The notes: generated by a model not told the origin, from the sequence alone. A stretch of DNA of 64,000 nucleotides from Arthrobacter sp. ov118 (GCF_900116495.1 NZ_FPAY01000009.1:1-64000), one strand, 5' to 3'; shown: positions 38,625 through 47,524, numbered from the stretch's first letter. Numbers and translations are program-made.

Positions 38625-39803
38625 GTGACTGTTGTAGCAACGCCTCCCGCCCCCAAGCTGGAACTCCCGCCCCTGAAGCTGGGTCCGATCACCGTGGACA
38701 CCCCGGTGATCCTGGCCCCCATGGCGGGAATCACCAACTCCGCCTTCCGCAGGCTGTGCCGTGAATACGGCGGCGGCTTGTATGTGGCGGAGATGGTCAC
38801 TTCGCGCGCGCTCGTGGAACGCACGCCGGAGTCGCTGCGCATTATTTCCCACGACGACGACGAGAAAGTCCGTTCCGTCCAGCTCTACGGTGTGGACCCC
38901 GTGACCGTCGGTCAGGCCGTCCGGATGCTGGTCGAGGAAGACCACGCGGACCACATTGACCTTAACTTCGGCTGCCCCGTCCCCAAGGTCACCCGGCGCG
39001 GCGGCGGCTCGGCGCTGCCGTGGAAGATCGACCTCTTTACCTCGATCGTCCAGACGGCCGTCAAGGAAGCCTCCAAGGGCAACATTCCGCTGACCATCAA
39101 GATGCGCAAGGGCATCGACGATGACCATTTGACGTACCTCGACGCCGGCCGGATCGCCCGCGATTCCGGGGTCGCCGCCGTCGCCCTTCACGGCCGCACG
39201 GCGGCACAGTTCTATTCCGGCCAGGCCGACTGGTCCGCCATCGCCCGGCTGCGTGAGGCGCTTCCGGACATCCCCGTCCTCGGCAACGGTGACATCTGGT
39301 CCGCCGAAGACGCGGTCCGGATGGTGCGCGAAACGGGTGTGGACGGCGTCGTCGTCGGGCGCGGCTGCCAGGGCCGGCCGTGGCTGTTCGGGGATCTCAT
39401 GGCCGCGTTCGAAGGCAGCGAGCAGCGGTACCGGCCGGATCTGCGCCAGGTGGCCGAAAGCGTGTACCGTCACGCTGAGCTCATGGTCGAGACTTTCGGG
39501 GACGAGGGCAAGGCCCTGCGCGAAATCCGCAAGCACATGGCCTGGTACTTCAAGGGCTACGTGGTGGGAAGCGAGCTGCGCCACCAGCTGGCCCTGGTCA
39601 CCAGCCTGGAAGTGCTGCGCGGGACCCTTGACCAGCTCGACCTCGACTCGCCCTACCCCGGGGTCGACGCCGAGGGCCCGCGCGGCCGCGCCGGCTCGCC
39701 CAAGAAGCCGGCACTGCCCAAGGACTGGCTGCTGAACCGCACCCTGGATGCCGAGCAGACGCGCGACATCTCCTTCGCCGAGCTGGACGTCTCCGGTGGC
39801 TGA
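38625..39803 (+). CDS. dusB: tRNA-dihydrouridine synthase B
   Basis: The 392-residue TIM-barrel flavoenzyme has LAPMAGITNSAFRRLCREYG at the N-terminus, the FMN site and catalytic Cys in NFGCPVPKVTRRGGGSAL, and KMRKGID further on. It reduces uridines in the tRNA D-loop. GTG at 38625 is the start. Its 3' end overlaps the dgt start by 8 bases, so dusB-dgt are coupled; dnaG follows, an arrangement usual in Actinobacteria. Confidence 0.95.
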   Translation: MTVVATPPAPKLELPPLKLGPITVDTPVILAPMAGITNSAFRRLCREYGGGLYVAEMVTSRALVERTPESLRIISHDDDEKVRSVQLYGVDPVTVGQAVRMLVEEDHADHIDLNFGCPVPKVTRRGGGSALPWKIDLFTSIVQTAVKEASKGNIPLTIKMRKGIDDDHLTYLDAGRIARDSGVAAVALHGRTAAQFYSGQADWSAIARLREALPDIPVLGNGDIWSAEDAVRMVRETGVDGVVVGRGCQGRPWLFGDLMAAFEGSEQRYRPDLRQVAESVYRHAELMVETFGDEGKALREIRKHMAWYFKGYVVGSELRHQLALVTSLEVLRGTLDQLDLDSPYPGVDAEGPRGRAGSPKKPALPKDWLLNRTLDAEQTRDISFAELDVSGG

Positions 39804-41085
39804 GACCCGGACCACCGCGCCCGTCCTGGGCGGCTACACCTTCCGGGACTCCGCCCGGTGGGTCGAAGAGCCGGCCAAGAGCACCTACCGTTCGGACTTC
39901 GAGCGGGACCGTGCGAGGGTCCTGCACTCCTCGGCGTTGCGCCGGCTCGGCGCAAAGACCCAGGTGGTCGCCCCGGATACTGACGACTTCGTCCGGACCC
40001 GGCTCACCCACAGCCTTGAAGTGGCCCAGGTGGGCCGCGAACTCGGCCGGATGCTCGGCTGCGACCCCGACGTCGTGGACACCGCCTGCCTCAGCCATGA
40101 CCTGGGCCACCCGCCCTTCGGCCACAACGGCGAAGCGGCCCTCAACGAGGTGGCCCACGGAATCGGCGGCTTCGAAGGCAACGCCCAGACGCTGCGGCTG
40201 CTGACCCGGCTGGAGCCAAAGGTCCTGGCCCCTGACGGCCGCCCGGCCGGGCTGAACCTGACCCGCGCGAGTCTCGACGCCGCCGCCAAGTACCCGTGGT
40301 CGGCCGTGAACGCGCCCGTCATCCACGGGGAGCGGACCAGCAAGTTCGGCGCCTACGAAGACGACCTCCCCATCTTCGAATGGATCCGCGACGGTGCCCC
40401 GGAGCGCCGGTCCTGCCTGGAAGCGCAGGTCATGGACCTGGCGGATGACATCTCCTACTCGGTGCACGACGTCGAGGACGCGATCGTGGCAGGCCATTTC
40501 CAGCTGCGCTGGATGGACAACCCCGACCACCGTGCCCGCGTCGTCGGTTACGCCAAACAGTGGTACCTGCCGCACAACGACCCCGCCGCGATCGACGCCG
40601 CCCTGGCCCGGCTCGAGGCTACGAGCGTCTGGGTGCGGGAGGCCGACGGCAGCCGGAAGGCCATGGCGGCGCTCAAGGACATGACCAGCCAGCTCATCGG
40701 CAGGTTCTGCCAGAGTGCACTGGAGGCCACCCGTGCTGTCTACGGGCCGGCAAACCTCACCCGCTACCACGCCGAGCTGATCGTCCCGGATGAGACCGTC
40801 ATGGAAATCGCGGTGATGAAGGGCCTCGCCACCACGTTCGTCATGACCACCGAGCACCGCCAGCCCGTCTACGAGCGCCAGCGGGAGGTCCTGCATGCCC
40901 TGGTCACGGCGCTCAGCGCTTCGGGGGACCGCCACCTGGAACCGATGTTCGCGGCCGACTGGCTCGACGCGGCGGACGACGCCGCGCGGCTGCGGGTGGT
41001 GATCGACCAGGTCGCGTCGCTGACCGACGGCTCCGCGCTGGCCATGTACGAGCGGCTCGTGGGCAGCCTGCCGTCGCTGTGGTGA
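39796..41085 (+). CDS. dgt: Deoxyguanosinetriphosphate triphosphohydrolase-like protein
   Basis: The 429-residue HD-domain protein has its metal ligands in RTRLTHSLEVAQVG and CLSHDLGHPPFGHNGE, and a further Asp in LADDISYSVHDVEDA. It cleaves dNTPs to deoxynucleoside and triphosphate, with a role in nucleotide pool control. GTG at 39796 overlaps the dusB 3' end by 8 bases. It is followed by dnaG after 52 bases. Confidence 0.94.
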   Translation: MAETRTTAPVLGGYTFRDSARWVEEPAKSTYRSDFERDRARVLHSSALRRLGAKTQVVAPDTDDFVRTRLTHSLEVAQVGRELGRMLGCDPDVVDTACLSHDLGHPPFGHNGEAALNEVAHGIGGFEGNAQTLRLLTRLEPKVLAPDGRPAGLNLTRASLDAAAKYPWSAVNAPVIHGERTSKFGAYEDDLPIFEWIRDGAPERRSCLEAQVMDLADDISYSVHDVEDAIVAGHFQLRWMDNPDHRARVVGYAKQWYLPHNDPAAIDAALARLEATSVWVREADGSRKAMAALKDMTSQLIGRFCQSALEATRAVYGPANLTRYHAELIVPDETVMEIAVMKGLATTFVMTTEHRQPVYERQREVLHALVTALSASGDRHLEPMFAADWLDAADDAARLRVVIDQVASLTDGSALAMYERLVGSLPSLW

Positions 41086-41137
41086 CGGACACCATAGCCG
41101 CCCGGCCGGCGTCGTACCCGGGGCTTAGGATGGCACT

Positions 41138-43111
41138 GTGGCCGGCCTGATCAAACGCGAAGACATCGACGAAGTACGCCAGCGCACCGACATCAAGGAA
41201 GTCGTCGACGGCTACGTGACGCTCAAGGGAGCCGGGCTGGGGTCCTACAAAGGCCTGTGCCCCTTTCACGACGAGCGTTCGCCCTCCTTCACCGTGCGTC
41301 CCCAGGTTGGCCGGTACCACTGTTTCGGCTGCGGCGAGGACGGCGACGTCATCTCCTTCGTTCAAAAGCTGGACCACATTTCCTTCCACGAGGCAGTGGA
41401 AAAGCTGGCCCATCGGATCGCCTTCGAGCTCCACTATGAGGACGGCGGTTCCGGACCCAACCGGGAGGACATCGGCCGGCGTCAGCGGCTGCTGGACGCC
41501 CACAAGGTGGCCGACGAGTTCTTCCGTGCCCAACTGCTGACCCCGGGCGCGGCGGAGGGCCGCAACTTTCTCTACGGCCGGGGTTTTGACCGGGCGGCTG
41601 CGGAACAGTTCGGGGTGGGCTATGCCCCGCAGGGCTGGGACGCGCTGCTCAAGCACCTGCGTGGCCGCGGCTATACGGATGCCGAACTCAAGCTCACGGG
41701 CATGTTCTCCGAAGGTGGCCGGGGGATCTACGACCGTTTCCGCGGCCGGCTGATCTGGCCCATCCGCGACATCGCCGGCGACACCATCGGTTTTGGCGCC
41801 CGCAAGCTCTACGAGGACGACCAGGGCCCGAAGTACCTGAATACCCCCGAGACGGCGCTGTACAAGAAGTCGCAGGTCCTCTACGGGATTGATCTCGCCA
41901 AGCGAAACATCGCCAAGGACCGCCAGCTGGTGGTGGTGGAAGGCTACACCGACGTCATGGCCTGCCACCTGGCCGGGGTCCCGACGGCGGTAGCCACGTG
42001 CGGCACCGCCTTCGCCGCCGATCACATCAAAATCGCCCGCCGGCTGCTGTCCGATGACGGCAGCGGGGGAGAGGTAATCTTCACCTTCGACGGCGACGCC
42101 GCCGGCCAGAAGGCGGCGCTGCGCGCCTTCGAAGAGGACCAGCGCTTCGTCGCCCAAACCTTTGTGGCGGTGGAGCCAACCGGTGCAGACCCTTGTGAGC
42201 TCCGCCAGTCCAAGGGCGACTCCGCGGTCCGGGATCTTATCTCCAGCCGCCGCCCGCTGTTCGAGTTCGCCATCCGTGCCACGCTCAAACGGCACAACCT
42301 GGACACCGTCGAGGGCCGGATCGCGGCCTTGCGCGAATCAGCGCCGGTGGTGGCGCAGATCCGTGACGCCGGCATCCGGCCGGCGTACGCCCGAGAGTTG
42401 GCTGGCTGGCTGGGAATGCCGGTAGAGGAAGTCAGCAGGGCTGTCGGGGTGGCCACCAAGCGTGCCGCGCAGGCTTCAGCGGGCGGTCCGGGCGGCAGCC
42501 AGGGGAGCGGCCAGGGCGCCGGGCAGGGCCGGGGACCGGGGAGCGGCCAGGGGTTCGCCGCATCCGGCCGCGGCTACGCGGGGCCTGGGCCCGGCGTTGC
42601 CCCCCTGCCGCCGTCGGCCGTTCTTCCGTCCTATAACCGGCCCGACCCGCGCGACCCCGTTGCGGCGATGGAGCGCCAGGCCCTCGAAGTGGTGCTGCAG
42701 GAACCGCGCATGCTGGAGGGCGAGACGTGGCAGCGTTTCTCGGAATCGCGGCTTTCCACGCCTGCCTACCTCGCCATCCACGAGGCCATCCGCGCCACCG
42801 GACTCGAGGCCACCGGGGACCCGGTACGCTGGGTGGAGCAACTGCTGCAGGAGGTTCCGGAACCGCTGCGGCCGCTCGTGTCCGAACTCGCCGTGGTGCC
42901 GCTGCCTGCCAGCACGCCCGAGGGTGCCCAGCGCTACTGCAGGGACATCCTGGCCCGCCTTTTCGAGCTCCAGATCACCCGGGTGAAGGCCGAGAAGATG
43001 GGCCAGCTGCAGCGCCTGGATGCCTCGGCCGATCCCGAGGAGTTCCAGCGGCTGAACCGCGAACTCATGCAGCTGGAGATGCAGCGGAGGTCCCTGCGTT
43101 CGGACGCCTGA
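41138..43111 (+). CDS. dnaG: DNA primase
   Basis: The 657-residue protein has the CHC2-type zinc finger (CPFHDERSPSF and HCFGCGEDGD), the catalytic core with the Toprim motif VVVEGYTDVMAC, and TFDGDAAGQKAAL for metal binding. A C-terminal helicase-binding region starts near 515. Between core and tail lies a flexible Gly/Gln/Ser-rich linker (about 450-485, GSGQGAGQGRGPGSGQGF). It makes RNA primers at replication forks. GTG at 41138 is the start. Confidence 0.97.
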   Translation: MAGLIKREDIDEVRQRTDIKEVVDGYVTLKGAGLGSYKGLCPFHDERSPSFTVRPQVGRYHCFGCGEDGDVISFVQKLDHISFHEAVEKLAHRIAFELHYEDGGSGPNREDIGRRQRLLDAHKVADEFFRAQLLTPGAAEGRNFLYGRGFDRAAAEQFGVGYAPQGWDALLKHLRGRGYTDAELKLTGMFSEGGRGIYDRFRGRLIWPIRDIAGDTIGFGARKLYEDDQGPKYLNTPETALYKKSQVLYGIDLAKRNIAKDRQLVVVEGYTDVMACHLAGVPTAVATCGTAFAADHIKIARRLLSDDGSGGEVIFTFDGDAAGQKAALRAFEEDQRFVAQTFVAVEPTGADPCELRQSKGDSAVRDLISSRRPLFEFAIRATLKRHNLDTVEGRIAALRESAPVVAQIRDAGIRPAYARELAGWLGMPVEEVSRAVGVATKRAAQASAGGPGGSQGSGQGAGQGRGPGSGQGFAASGRGYAGPGPGVAPLPPSAVLPSYNRPDPRDPVAAMERQALEVVLQEPRMLEGETWQRFSESRLSTPAYLAIHEAIRATGLEATGDPVRWVEQLLQEVPEPLRPLVSELAVVPLPASTPEGAQRYCRDILARLFELQITRVKAEKMGQLQRLDASADPEEFQRLNRELMQLEMQRRSLRSDA

Positions 43112-43144
43112 GCCGCCGATTTCATTTCCAGGGCCGGTGTTTGC

Positions 43145-43150
43145 TAGGCT
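43145..43150 (+). promoter_or_regulatory. Candidate -10 box of the first tRNA-Asn
   Basis: TAGGCT ends 14 bases before the mature tRNA. The second copy has TAATGT at exactly the same distance (43354-43359), within a conserved TTTGCTA context. Both fit the TANNNT form of actinobacterial -10 boxes. Confidence 0.5.
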
Positions 43151-43164
43151 TATACCCGCTTCAT

Positions 43165-43237
43165 TCCTCCTTAGCTCAATTGGCAGAGCATTCGACTGTT
43201 AATCGAAGGGTTGCTGGTTCAAGTCCAGCAGGAGGAG
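43165..43237 (+). tRNA. tRNA-Asn (GTT), copy 1
   Basis: The 73 bases fold as a cloverleaf: acceptor TCCTCCT paired with AGGAGGA, D-arm starting AGCTCAATTGGCAGAGC, anticodon GTT at 43198-43200 in loop CTGTTAA, and T-arm GCTGGTTCAAGTCCAGC. CCA is not encoded. A terminator follows at 43244. An identical second copy lies 209 bases on. Confidence 0.97.
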
Positions 43238-43243
43238 CGCGCA

Positions 43244-43279
43244 GTCCCCGTTCCGGGCCTCCGGAACGGGGACTTTTTT
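43244..43279 (+). terminator. Rho-independent terminator after tRNA-Asn copy 1
   Basis: GTCCCCGTTCCGG pairs with CCGGAACGGGGAC around GCCT and is followed by TTTTTTAT. Confidence 0.93.
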
Positions 43280-43373
43280 ATACCCGGAGGGGGTATCCGC
43301 CCCGGGGCCGGACCTGGTTCCGCGGCCGATTTCCCTACCGGCAAAACCTTTGCTAATGTCATACCTGCTTCAT

Positions 43374-43446
43374 TCCTCCTTAGCTCAATTGGCAGAGCAT
43401 TCGACTGTTAATCGAAGGGTTGCTGGTTCAAGTCCAGCAGGAGGAG
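43374..43446 (+). tRNA. tRNA-Asn (GTT), copy 2
   Basis: Identical in all 73 bases to copy 1, with its own promoter-like TAATGT (43354-43359) and its own terminator. The independent flanks show that the duplicates are separate transcription units. Confidence 0.97.
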
Positions 43447-43451
43447 CGGAC

Positions 43452-43492
43452 AGGTCCCGCGGCCGGTGAAAACCAGCCGCGGGACCTTTTTT
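43452..43492 (+). terminator. Rho-independent terminator after tRNA-Asn copy 2
   Basis: AGGTCCCGCGGC pairs with GCCGCGGGACCT and is followed by TTTTTTG. Confidence 0.93.
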
Positions 43493-43610
43493 GTTGGGTC
43501 TCATCTTTTGTTGGGTCTCGTCGGGTCTCCCGTTGGGTTCGTTAACCCTGGAGGGGCTCAGCCAGCGTCGGAAGGTCCGCGGAACGGCGCGGGGTCCGGG
43601 CCGCCCGGGC

Positions 43611-44018
43611 TCAAACGAAGTACATTTCCACCTGCAAGAAGCGTTGGGCCTCGGCGACGGCGGCCTCGAACGCCTCCTGTTCGGTGGGCGACTTCCGCGG
43701 CTCGCGCGGATGCCATTCGTGCGGCGCCGAATGCACCTGGGTGAACCCGGCGCCCGGGGGTGCATAGAAGATGCCGAAGCGTTGCACCGGCCATTCCGGG
43801 GAGGTCTCCGGCGCCACCAGGAGGGCCGAGTCGGAGCCCGGGTTGTACCACTGGGCAATCGGGCGGCGGCGGTCCTCAGTGAACAGGCCGGCGGCGTACA
43901 TGGCCGCCGACTGTGGGCTGGTCTGACTGCACAAGCGGTCCCACCACAGGGGCAGGATTCCGGTGTCGCACCGCTGCCACGTGGCGGGTAGGGGCTGAGG
44001 TTCCTGCCGGTGGGGCAT
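43611..44018 (-). CDS. Protein of unknown function, 135 residues
   Basis: I do not recognise this gene. The soluble protein starts MPHRQEPQPLPATWQRCDTG and has no signal or membrane helix. It is rich in Trp, Pro and acidic/aromatic residues, with a central AAMYAAGLFTEDRRRPIAQW and a helical end (EQEAFEAAVAEAQRFLQ). Codon use and GC at third positions look normal for a real gene. It starts just downstream (on its strand) of the GGACATGTCC repeat array; a poor GGGAG site lies about 13 bases before the ATG. Confidence 0.65.
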   Translation of the reverse strand: MPHRQEPQPLPATWQRCDTGILPLWWDRLCSQTSPQSAAMYAAGLFTEDRRRPIAQWYNPGSDSALLVAPETSPEWPVQRFGIFYAPPGAGFTQVHSAPHEWHPREPRKSPTEQEAFEAAVAEAQRFLQVEMYFV

Positions 44019-44040
44019 GAAACAACTTTATCTCCCGCCG

Positions 44041-44518
44041 TGGACGTCCAACAGGGTGCGCATGTGCCAGGGTGCGGCCCGAGCGGTCGAGGCGGTTGTG
44101 CGGCACCCAGCTGGACATGCCCACTGCTGGGCCTTGCCGGTGGACATAGTCCCTTTGCGCCCACCCCAGGGCGCGAGGAATGGACATGTCCGAACCTAGT
44201 TGGCGCGAGGGGTGGACATCTCCCACCCAAGCGGCGAGGGATGGACATATCCGAACCTAGTTGGCGTGAGGGATGGACATGTCCAACCTAGTTGGCGCGA
44301 GGGACGGAGATCTCCCACCCAAACGGCGAGCGATGGACATGTCCCCACGGTGGCTCCGCGCGCCTGGTGGCCGGAGGACATGCTCAGCGCTGGACTTGGC
44401 CCGTGGACATAGCGCCAATATGCCCGGTCGTGGGCACGAGGAATGGACATGTCCGAACGTAGTTCGCGCGAGGAATGGACATGTCCCGACGGGGCGGGCG
44501 CGAGGAAAGGACATGTCC
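44041..44518. repeat. Array of GGACATGTCC-like palindromes at near-helical spacing
   Basis: About 13 copies of TGGACATGTCC or variants start at 44112, 44141, 44181, 44213, 44242, 44274, 44305, 44334, 44375, 44404, 44444, 44476 and 44508, plus an outlying TGGACGTCCA at 44041. The distances are 29, 40, 32, 29, 32, 31, 29, 41, 29, 40, 32 and 32 bases, close to three or four turns of DNA. Spacers are repeated too: a type with GAACCTAGTTGGCGCGAGG (32-bp unit) and one with CACCCAAGCGGCGAGGG (29-bp unit). The array fills the gap between two minus-strand genes and has no coding character. Confidence 0.9.
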
Positions 44519-44537
44519 CTGCGGAGGCGCCGGGCAC

Positions 44538-45761
44538 CTACTGGATCGGCGGGACTGTCCTGGGCTGGACGACGAGCCAGAGCGCGGCGGCTGCCAGCAG
44601 AATGCAGACGGCCTGGACCGCGCCCATGGGGGTTGCGGATTCGACGCCGAGCCAGCCGACCACCGGCGAGATCAGGCCTGCCATGAGGAATGTCGCGGCA
44701 CCGAGCAGGGATGCGGCTGTTCCGGCTTGGGCGCCGTGTTTGGCCAGCGCCAGCACCTGAACCGTGGGGAAGGTGAAGCCCGCGCCGAGAATGTAAAACC
44801 ACAGGGGCACCAGGACACCCCACAGCCCGAATCCCAGCTGGTCAAAGACGACAATCAGCACGGCCATGAGGAACATCCAGGCGGTGGAGCAGGCCAGAAT
44901 CCATTGCGGCGGCACCCGCTTGACGAGCCGCGCACTGGTCTGGACGCCGGCCACGATGCCGAGGGAGTTGATGCCGAACAGCAGGCCGTACTGCTGGGGC
45001 GTGAAGCCGTAGACGTTCTGGAACAGGAATGGTGACGCGGAGAGATAGGTGAAGAGGCCCGCGAAGTTCATGCCGCCCACCAGGAGCAGGCCCACGAAGA
45101 TCCGATCGGCGAACAGTACCTTGTAGCGCTGGCGCGCGGTCAGTCCGGTCTTTCCGCGCAGTTCCCGGGGCAGCGTTTCCCTGATCACGAACACGGCTGC
45201 AATGATGACGCACGTCCCGTAGGCCGCCAGGAACAAAAAGATGCCGGGCCACGGCACCAGCAGCAACAGTTGGGAGCCGATGACGGGGGCGAGGATCGGA
45301 GCCAGGCCGTTGACTAGGGCCATGCGCGAATACATACGCACCATCGCGTAGCCGCTGAAGAGGTCGCGGACCATGGCCATGGCAACAACACCGCCACCCG
45401 CGGCGCCAATGCCCATGAGGACGCGGAAGAAGCCCAGCGCAGCGATATCAGTGGACTGGGCTGCGCCCAGGGAGGCCGTGATGTGAACCGCCGTCGCCAG
45501 GATCAGTGGCAGCCGCCGGCCGAACTTATCGCTCAGCGGTCCCACTACCAGCTGTCCCAGCGCGAAACCCACGGTGGTCCCGGTCAACGTCAGCTGCACT
45601 GCGGCCTCGGAAACGCCCAGGCTCTCTTCCAGCGACGGGAATGCGGGGAGGTAGAGATCCACCGTGAATGGCCCAAGGGCAGTCAAAGCGCCGAGCGTCA
45701 AGATGTAGAGAAATTTACGACGGCGGCTCAGGGAATCACCGGGATTGGGGGGTGTAGTCAC
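44538..45761 (-). CDS. Bcr/CflA-type multidrug efflux MFS transporter
   Basis: The 407-residue protein has 12 helices. It begins with the family's first helix ILTLGALTALGPFTVDLYLP, has loop 2-3 motif GPLSDKFGRRLPL, and the motif-C-like region NGLAPILAPVIGSQLLL in helix 5. These drug/H+ antiporters export antibiotics or metabolites. GTG at 45761 with AGGA upstream was chosen; the frame stays open to 45929 but that extension has no family character. The unusual repeat array begins right after its stop. Confidence 0.88.
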   Translation of the reverse strand: MTTPPNPGDSLSRRRKFLYILTLGALTALGPFTVDLYLPAFPSLEESLGVSEAAVQLTLTGTTVGFALGQLVVGPLSDKFGRRLPLILATAVHITASLGAAQSTDIAALGFFRVLMGIGAAGGGVVAMAMVRDLFSGYAMVRMYSRMALVNGLAPILAPVIGSQLLLLVPWPGIFLFLAAYGTCVIIAAVFVIRETLPRELRGKTGLTARQRYKVLFADRIFVGLLLVGGMNFAGLFTYLSASPFLFQNVYGFTPQQYGLLFGINSLGIVAGVQTSARLVKRVPPQWILACSTAWMFLMAVLIVVFDQLGFGLWGVLVPLWFYILGAGFTFPTVQVLALAKHGAQAGTAASLLGAATFLMAGLISPVVGWLGVESATPMGAVQAVCILLAAAALWLVVQPRTVPPIQ

Positions 45762-45945
45762 AGAGGTCCATCCTAGGGCCCGCCGGGGCGGCCGGAGGGC
45801 GGCGGCGCGGGCGCGCCACACCTTGTCCCAAAGGTGCTCCCAACAGCCGAAATGGTAGTTTTGACACCGGGGTCTGTGCGAAGCTGTCCAGACCCGGCAA
45901 GCCCGCGGAAGCGGAACGACGGATGGCACCAGTTAGGCGGGACCG

Positions 45946-46845
45946 ATGAGCGGACGTCACAGCGGCGGGACAGGCAGCAGGTTGCGCATTTCGGCGCTGC
46001 CGAAGACCCTGAAGACGATCTCCAAGCTGGCGCCCCGGCAGCTCGCTGACGAGATTGCCCTGGCCAAGGCCGAGATCAAGCGCAAGGGGACCCAGCTCGG
46101 CGTCGCCGGTGCCTTCTTTGCCGTCGCACTGGTCTTCATTTTGTTCCTGGTGATCGGGCTGGTCGTGGCCGCGATCATGGGTCTGGCCACCATCATGCCG
46201 GCATGGCTCGCCGCGTTGCTGGTCTGTGGCGTGTGCCTGATCATCGCCGCAATCGGCGCTCTCATTGGGCGGAACAAGCTCATGAAGGTCATGCCGCTGG
46301 TCCCCGAGGAGACGATCCGGGGACTCAAGTACGATTTCGGCATCGCCAAGGAGGGCTCCGCGTTCGACCCGGCCGTCCTGGACCCGAACTCCGACCAGTA
46401 CAAGGCCGCGAAGGCTGCCAAGGAAGCCGCAGCCGCCAAGGCGAAGGCGGAAAAAGAAGCCAAGGCTGCCGCCCAGCCCGACTTCGGGCCGCCCCCCACT
46501 GAGGCTGAACTCCTGTATCGGCTCGCTCAGCGGCGTACGCATCTTACCGGCGTGCGTGAGGACCTCGGCCGCGAACTCGACATCAAGACCCAGGCCCGGG
46601 TCCTGCTGGCCGCCGCCCAGGCACGGCTGCAGGACGTTATCGAGCAGCTCAACGGAGCCGTGGAGCGGCTTAAGGCGAAGACTGCGGGCTTCCGATCGGC
46701 CCTCGCGGCCCGCTCCTCGCAGTTGCCAAGCGTCGACGGGCAGGTCCTGGCCGGCCAGGTCAAGGAGCGCTGGAAGCCTCTTGCGGTGCTGGCAGCGTCG
46801 GGGGCCGCCCTTGCGGTTCTCCTGCGCAGGCTCCTCAAGGGCTAG
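45946..46845 (+). CDS. Phage-holin-like superfamily membrane protein with DUF3618-like tail
   Basis: The 299-residue protein has a basic N-terminus, two strong helices (about 52-80 and 84-107) resembling the actinobacterial holin_3_6/DUF1469 group (LADEIALAKAEIKRKGTQLG before helix 1), an Ala/Lys-rich linker (AKAAKEAAAAKAKAEKEAKA), and a C-terminal segment like DUF3618 (LAQRRTHLTGVREDLGREL) ending with a helix. It is a common actinobacterial membrane protein of unknown role, not a sign of prophage. A CDP-alcohol transferase gene follows. Confidence 0.82.
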   Translation: MSGRHSGGTGSRLRISALPKTLKTISKLAPRQLADEIALAKAEIKRKGTQLGVAGAFFAVALVFILFLVIGLVVAAIMGLATIMPAWLAALLVCGVCLIIAAIGALIGRNKLMKVMPLVPEETIRGLKYDFGIAKEGSAFDPAVLDPNSDQYKAAKAAKEAAAAKAKAEKEAKAAAQPDFGPPPTEAELLYRLAQRRTHLTGVREDLGRELDIKTQARVLLAAAQARLQDVIEQLNGAVERLKAKTAGFRSALAARSSQLPSVDGQVLAGQVKERWKPLAVLAASGAALAVLLRRLLKG

Positions 46846-46900
46846 GCAGACCCCTGAACCCAAACACCAAACCGTTGCTGTCTGCGGAAAGGGGTAATCG

Positions 46901-47524
46901 ATGAAGTTCATCGGTGCTGGTGCCCGCCCCGGGCAGCCCCTGGTCCACCGCGATGCGGTCTTTACGGTTCCCAATATCTTGACCGTGGTGCGCTTTCTCG
47001 GCGTTCCCGTGTTCATTTGGCTCGTCCTTGCGGAGCGCCAGTACGGTGCTGGTGCGCTCGTGCTCGCCATCATGGCCGGCACCGACTGGGTGGACGGCTA
47101 TATTGCCCGCCGCTTCAACCAGATGTCCAAACTGGGCCGGGTAATGGACCCCATTGCCGACAGGCTTTCGTTGATCGCCGTGGCCGTGACCCTGGTGATC
47201 GCCGGCGTCGTGGAGTGGTGGTATCTCGTCGCGTTACTGGTCCCGGACGCCGTCCTGCTGGGATTATCGCTGTTCTACTTCCACGGCCACCCGGACCTGC
47301 CGGTGAGCCGCGTCGGAAAGGTCCGGACCGGCCTGCTGCTAGTGGGTACGCCGCTGCTGGTGTTGTCCAAACTTCCGGTGCCCGCCGCGGACGTTTACCT
47401 GACGTTCGCGTGGATCTTCCTGGGCCTGGGACTGGTGGGGCACTGGATTGCGGCCTACAACTACGTCTGGGCCATCATCGGCAAGGGCAGGCAGCTTCGG
47501 GCGCACGACGGCGGCTCCCGCTAA
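46901..47524 (+). CDS. CDP-alcohol phosphatidyltransferase
   Basis: The 207-residue membrane enzyme carries the full family signature DG-xx-AR-x8-G-xxx-D-xxx-D in DWVDGYIARRFNQMSKLGRV followed by MDPIAD. It transfers a phosphatidyl group from CDP-diacylglycerol to an alcohol (glycerol phosphate, inositol phosphate or another lipid headgroup); the acceptor cannot be assigned from sequence alone. GGAAAGG precedes the ATG. Its stop overlaps the next gene's start (TAATG). Confidence 0.92.
   Translation: MKFIGAGARPGQPLVHRDAVFTVPNILTVVRFLGVPVFIWLVLAERQYGAGALVLAIMAGTDWVDGYIARRFNQMSKLGRVMDPIADRLSLIAVAVTLVIAGVVEWWYLVALLVPDAVLLGLSLFYFHGHPDLPVSRVGKVRTGLLLVGTPLLVLSKLPVPAADVYLTFAWIFLGLGLVGHWIAAYNYVWAIIGKGRQLRAHDGGSR

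Noticed and set aside
43374..43446. Attachment site of a genomic island at the duplicated tRNA-Asn
   Set aside because: Both copies are complete with own flanks, the 136 bases between hold no mobile genes, and no integrase is in the window.
44041..44520. CRISPR array
   Set aside because: Repeats are short palindromes, spacers are themselves repeated in two classes, and there are no cas genes; this is not CRISPR.
44196..44823. Open frames across the repeat array as proteins
   Set aside because: Unit lengths (29, 31, 32) break frame from unit to unit, starts lack ribosome sites, and content is Arg/Pro-rich as expected of non-coding GC-rich DNA.
45946..46845. Prophage signalled by a holin-like protein
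   Set aside because: No integrase, capsid or lysin genes nearby; this holin-like family is a common host membrane protein in Actinobacteria.
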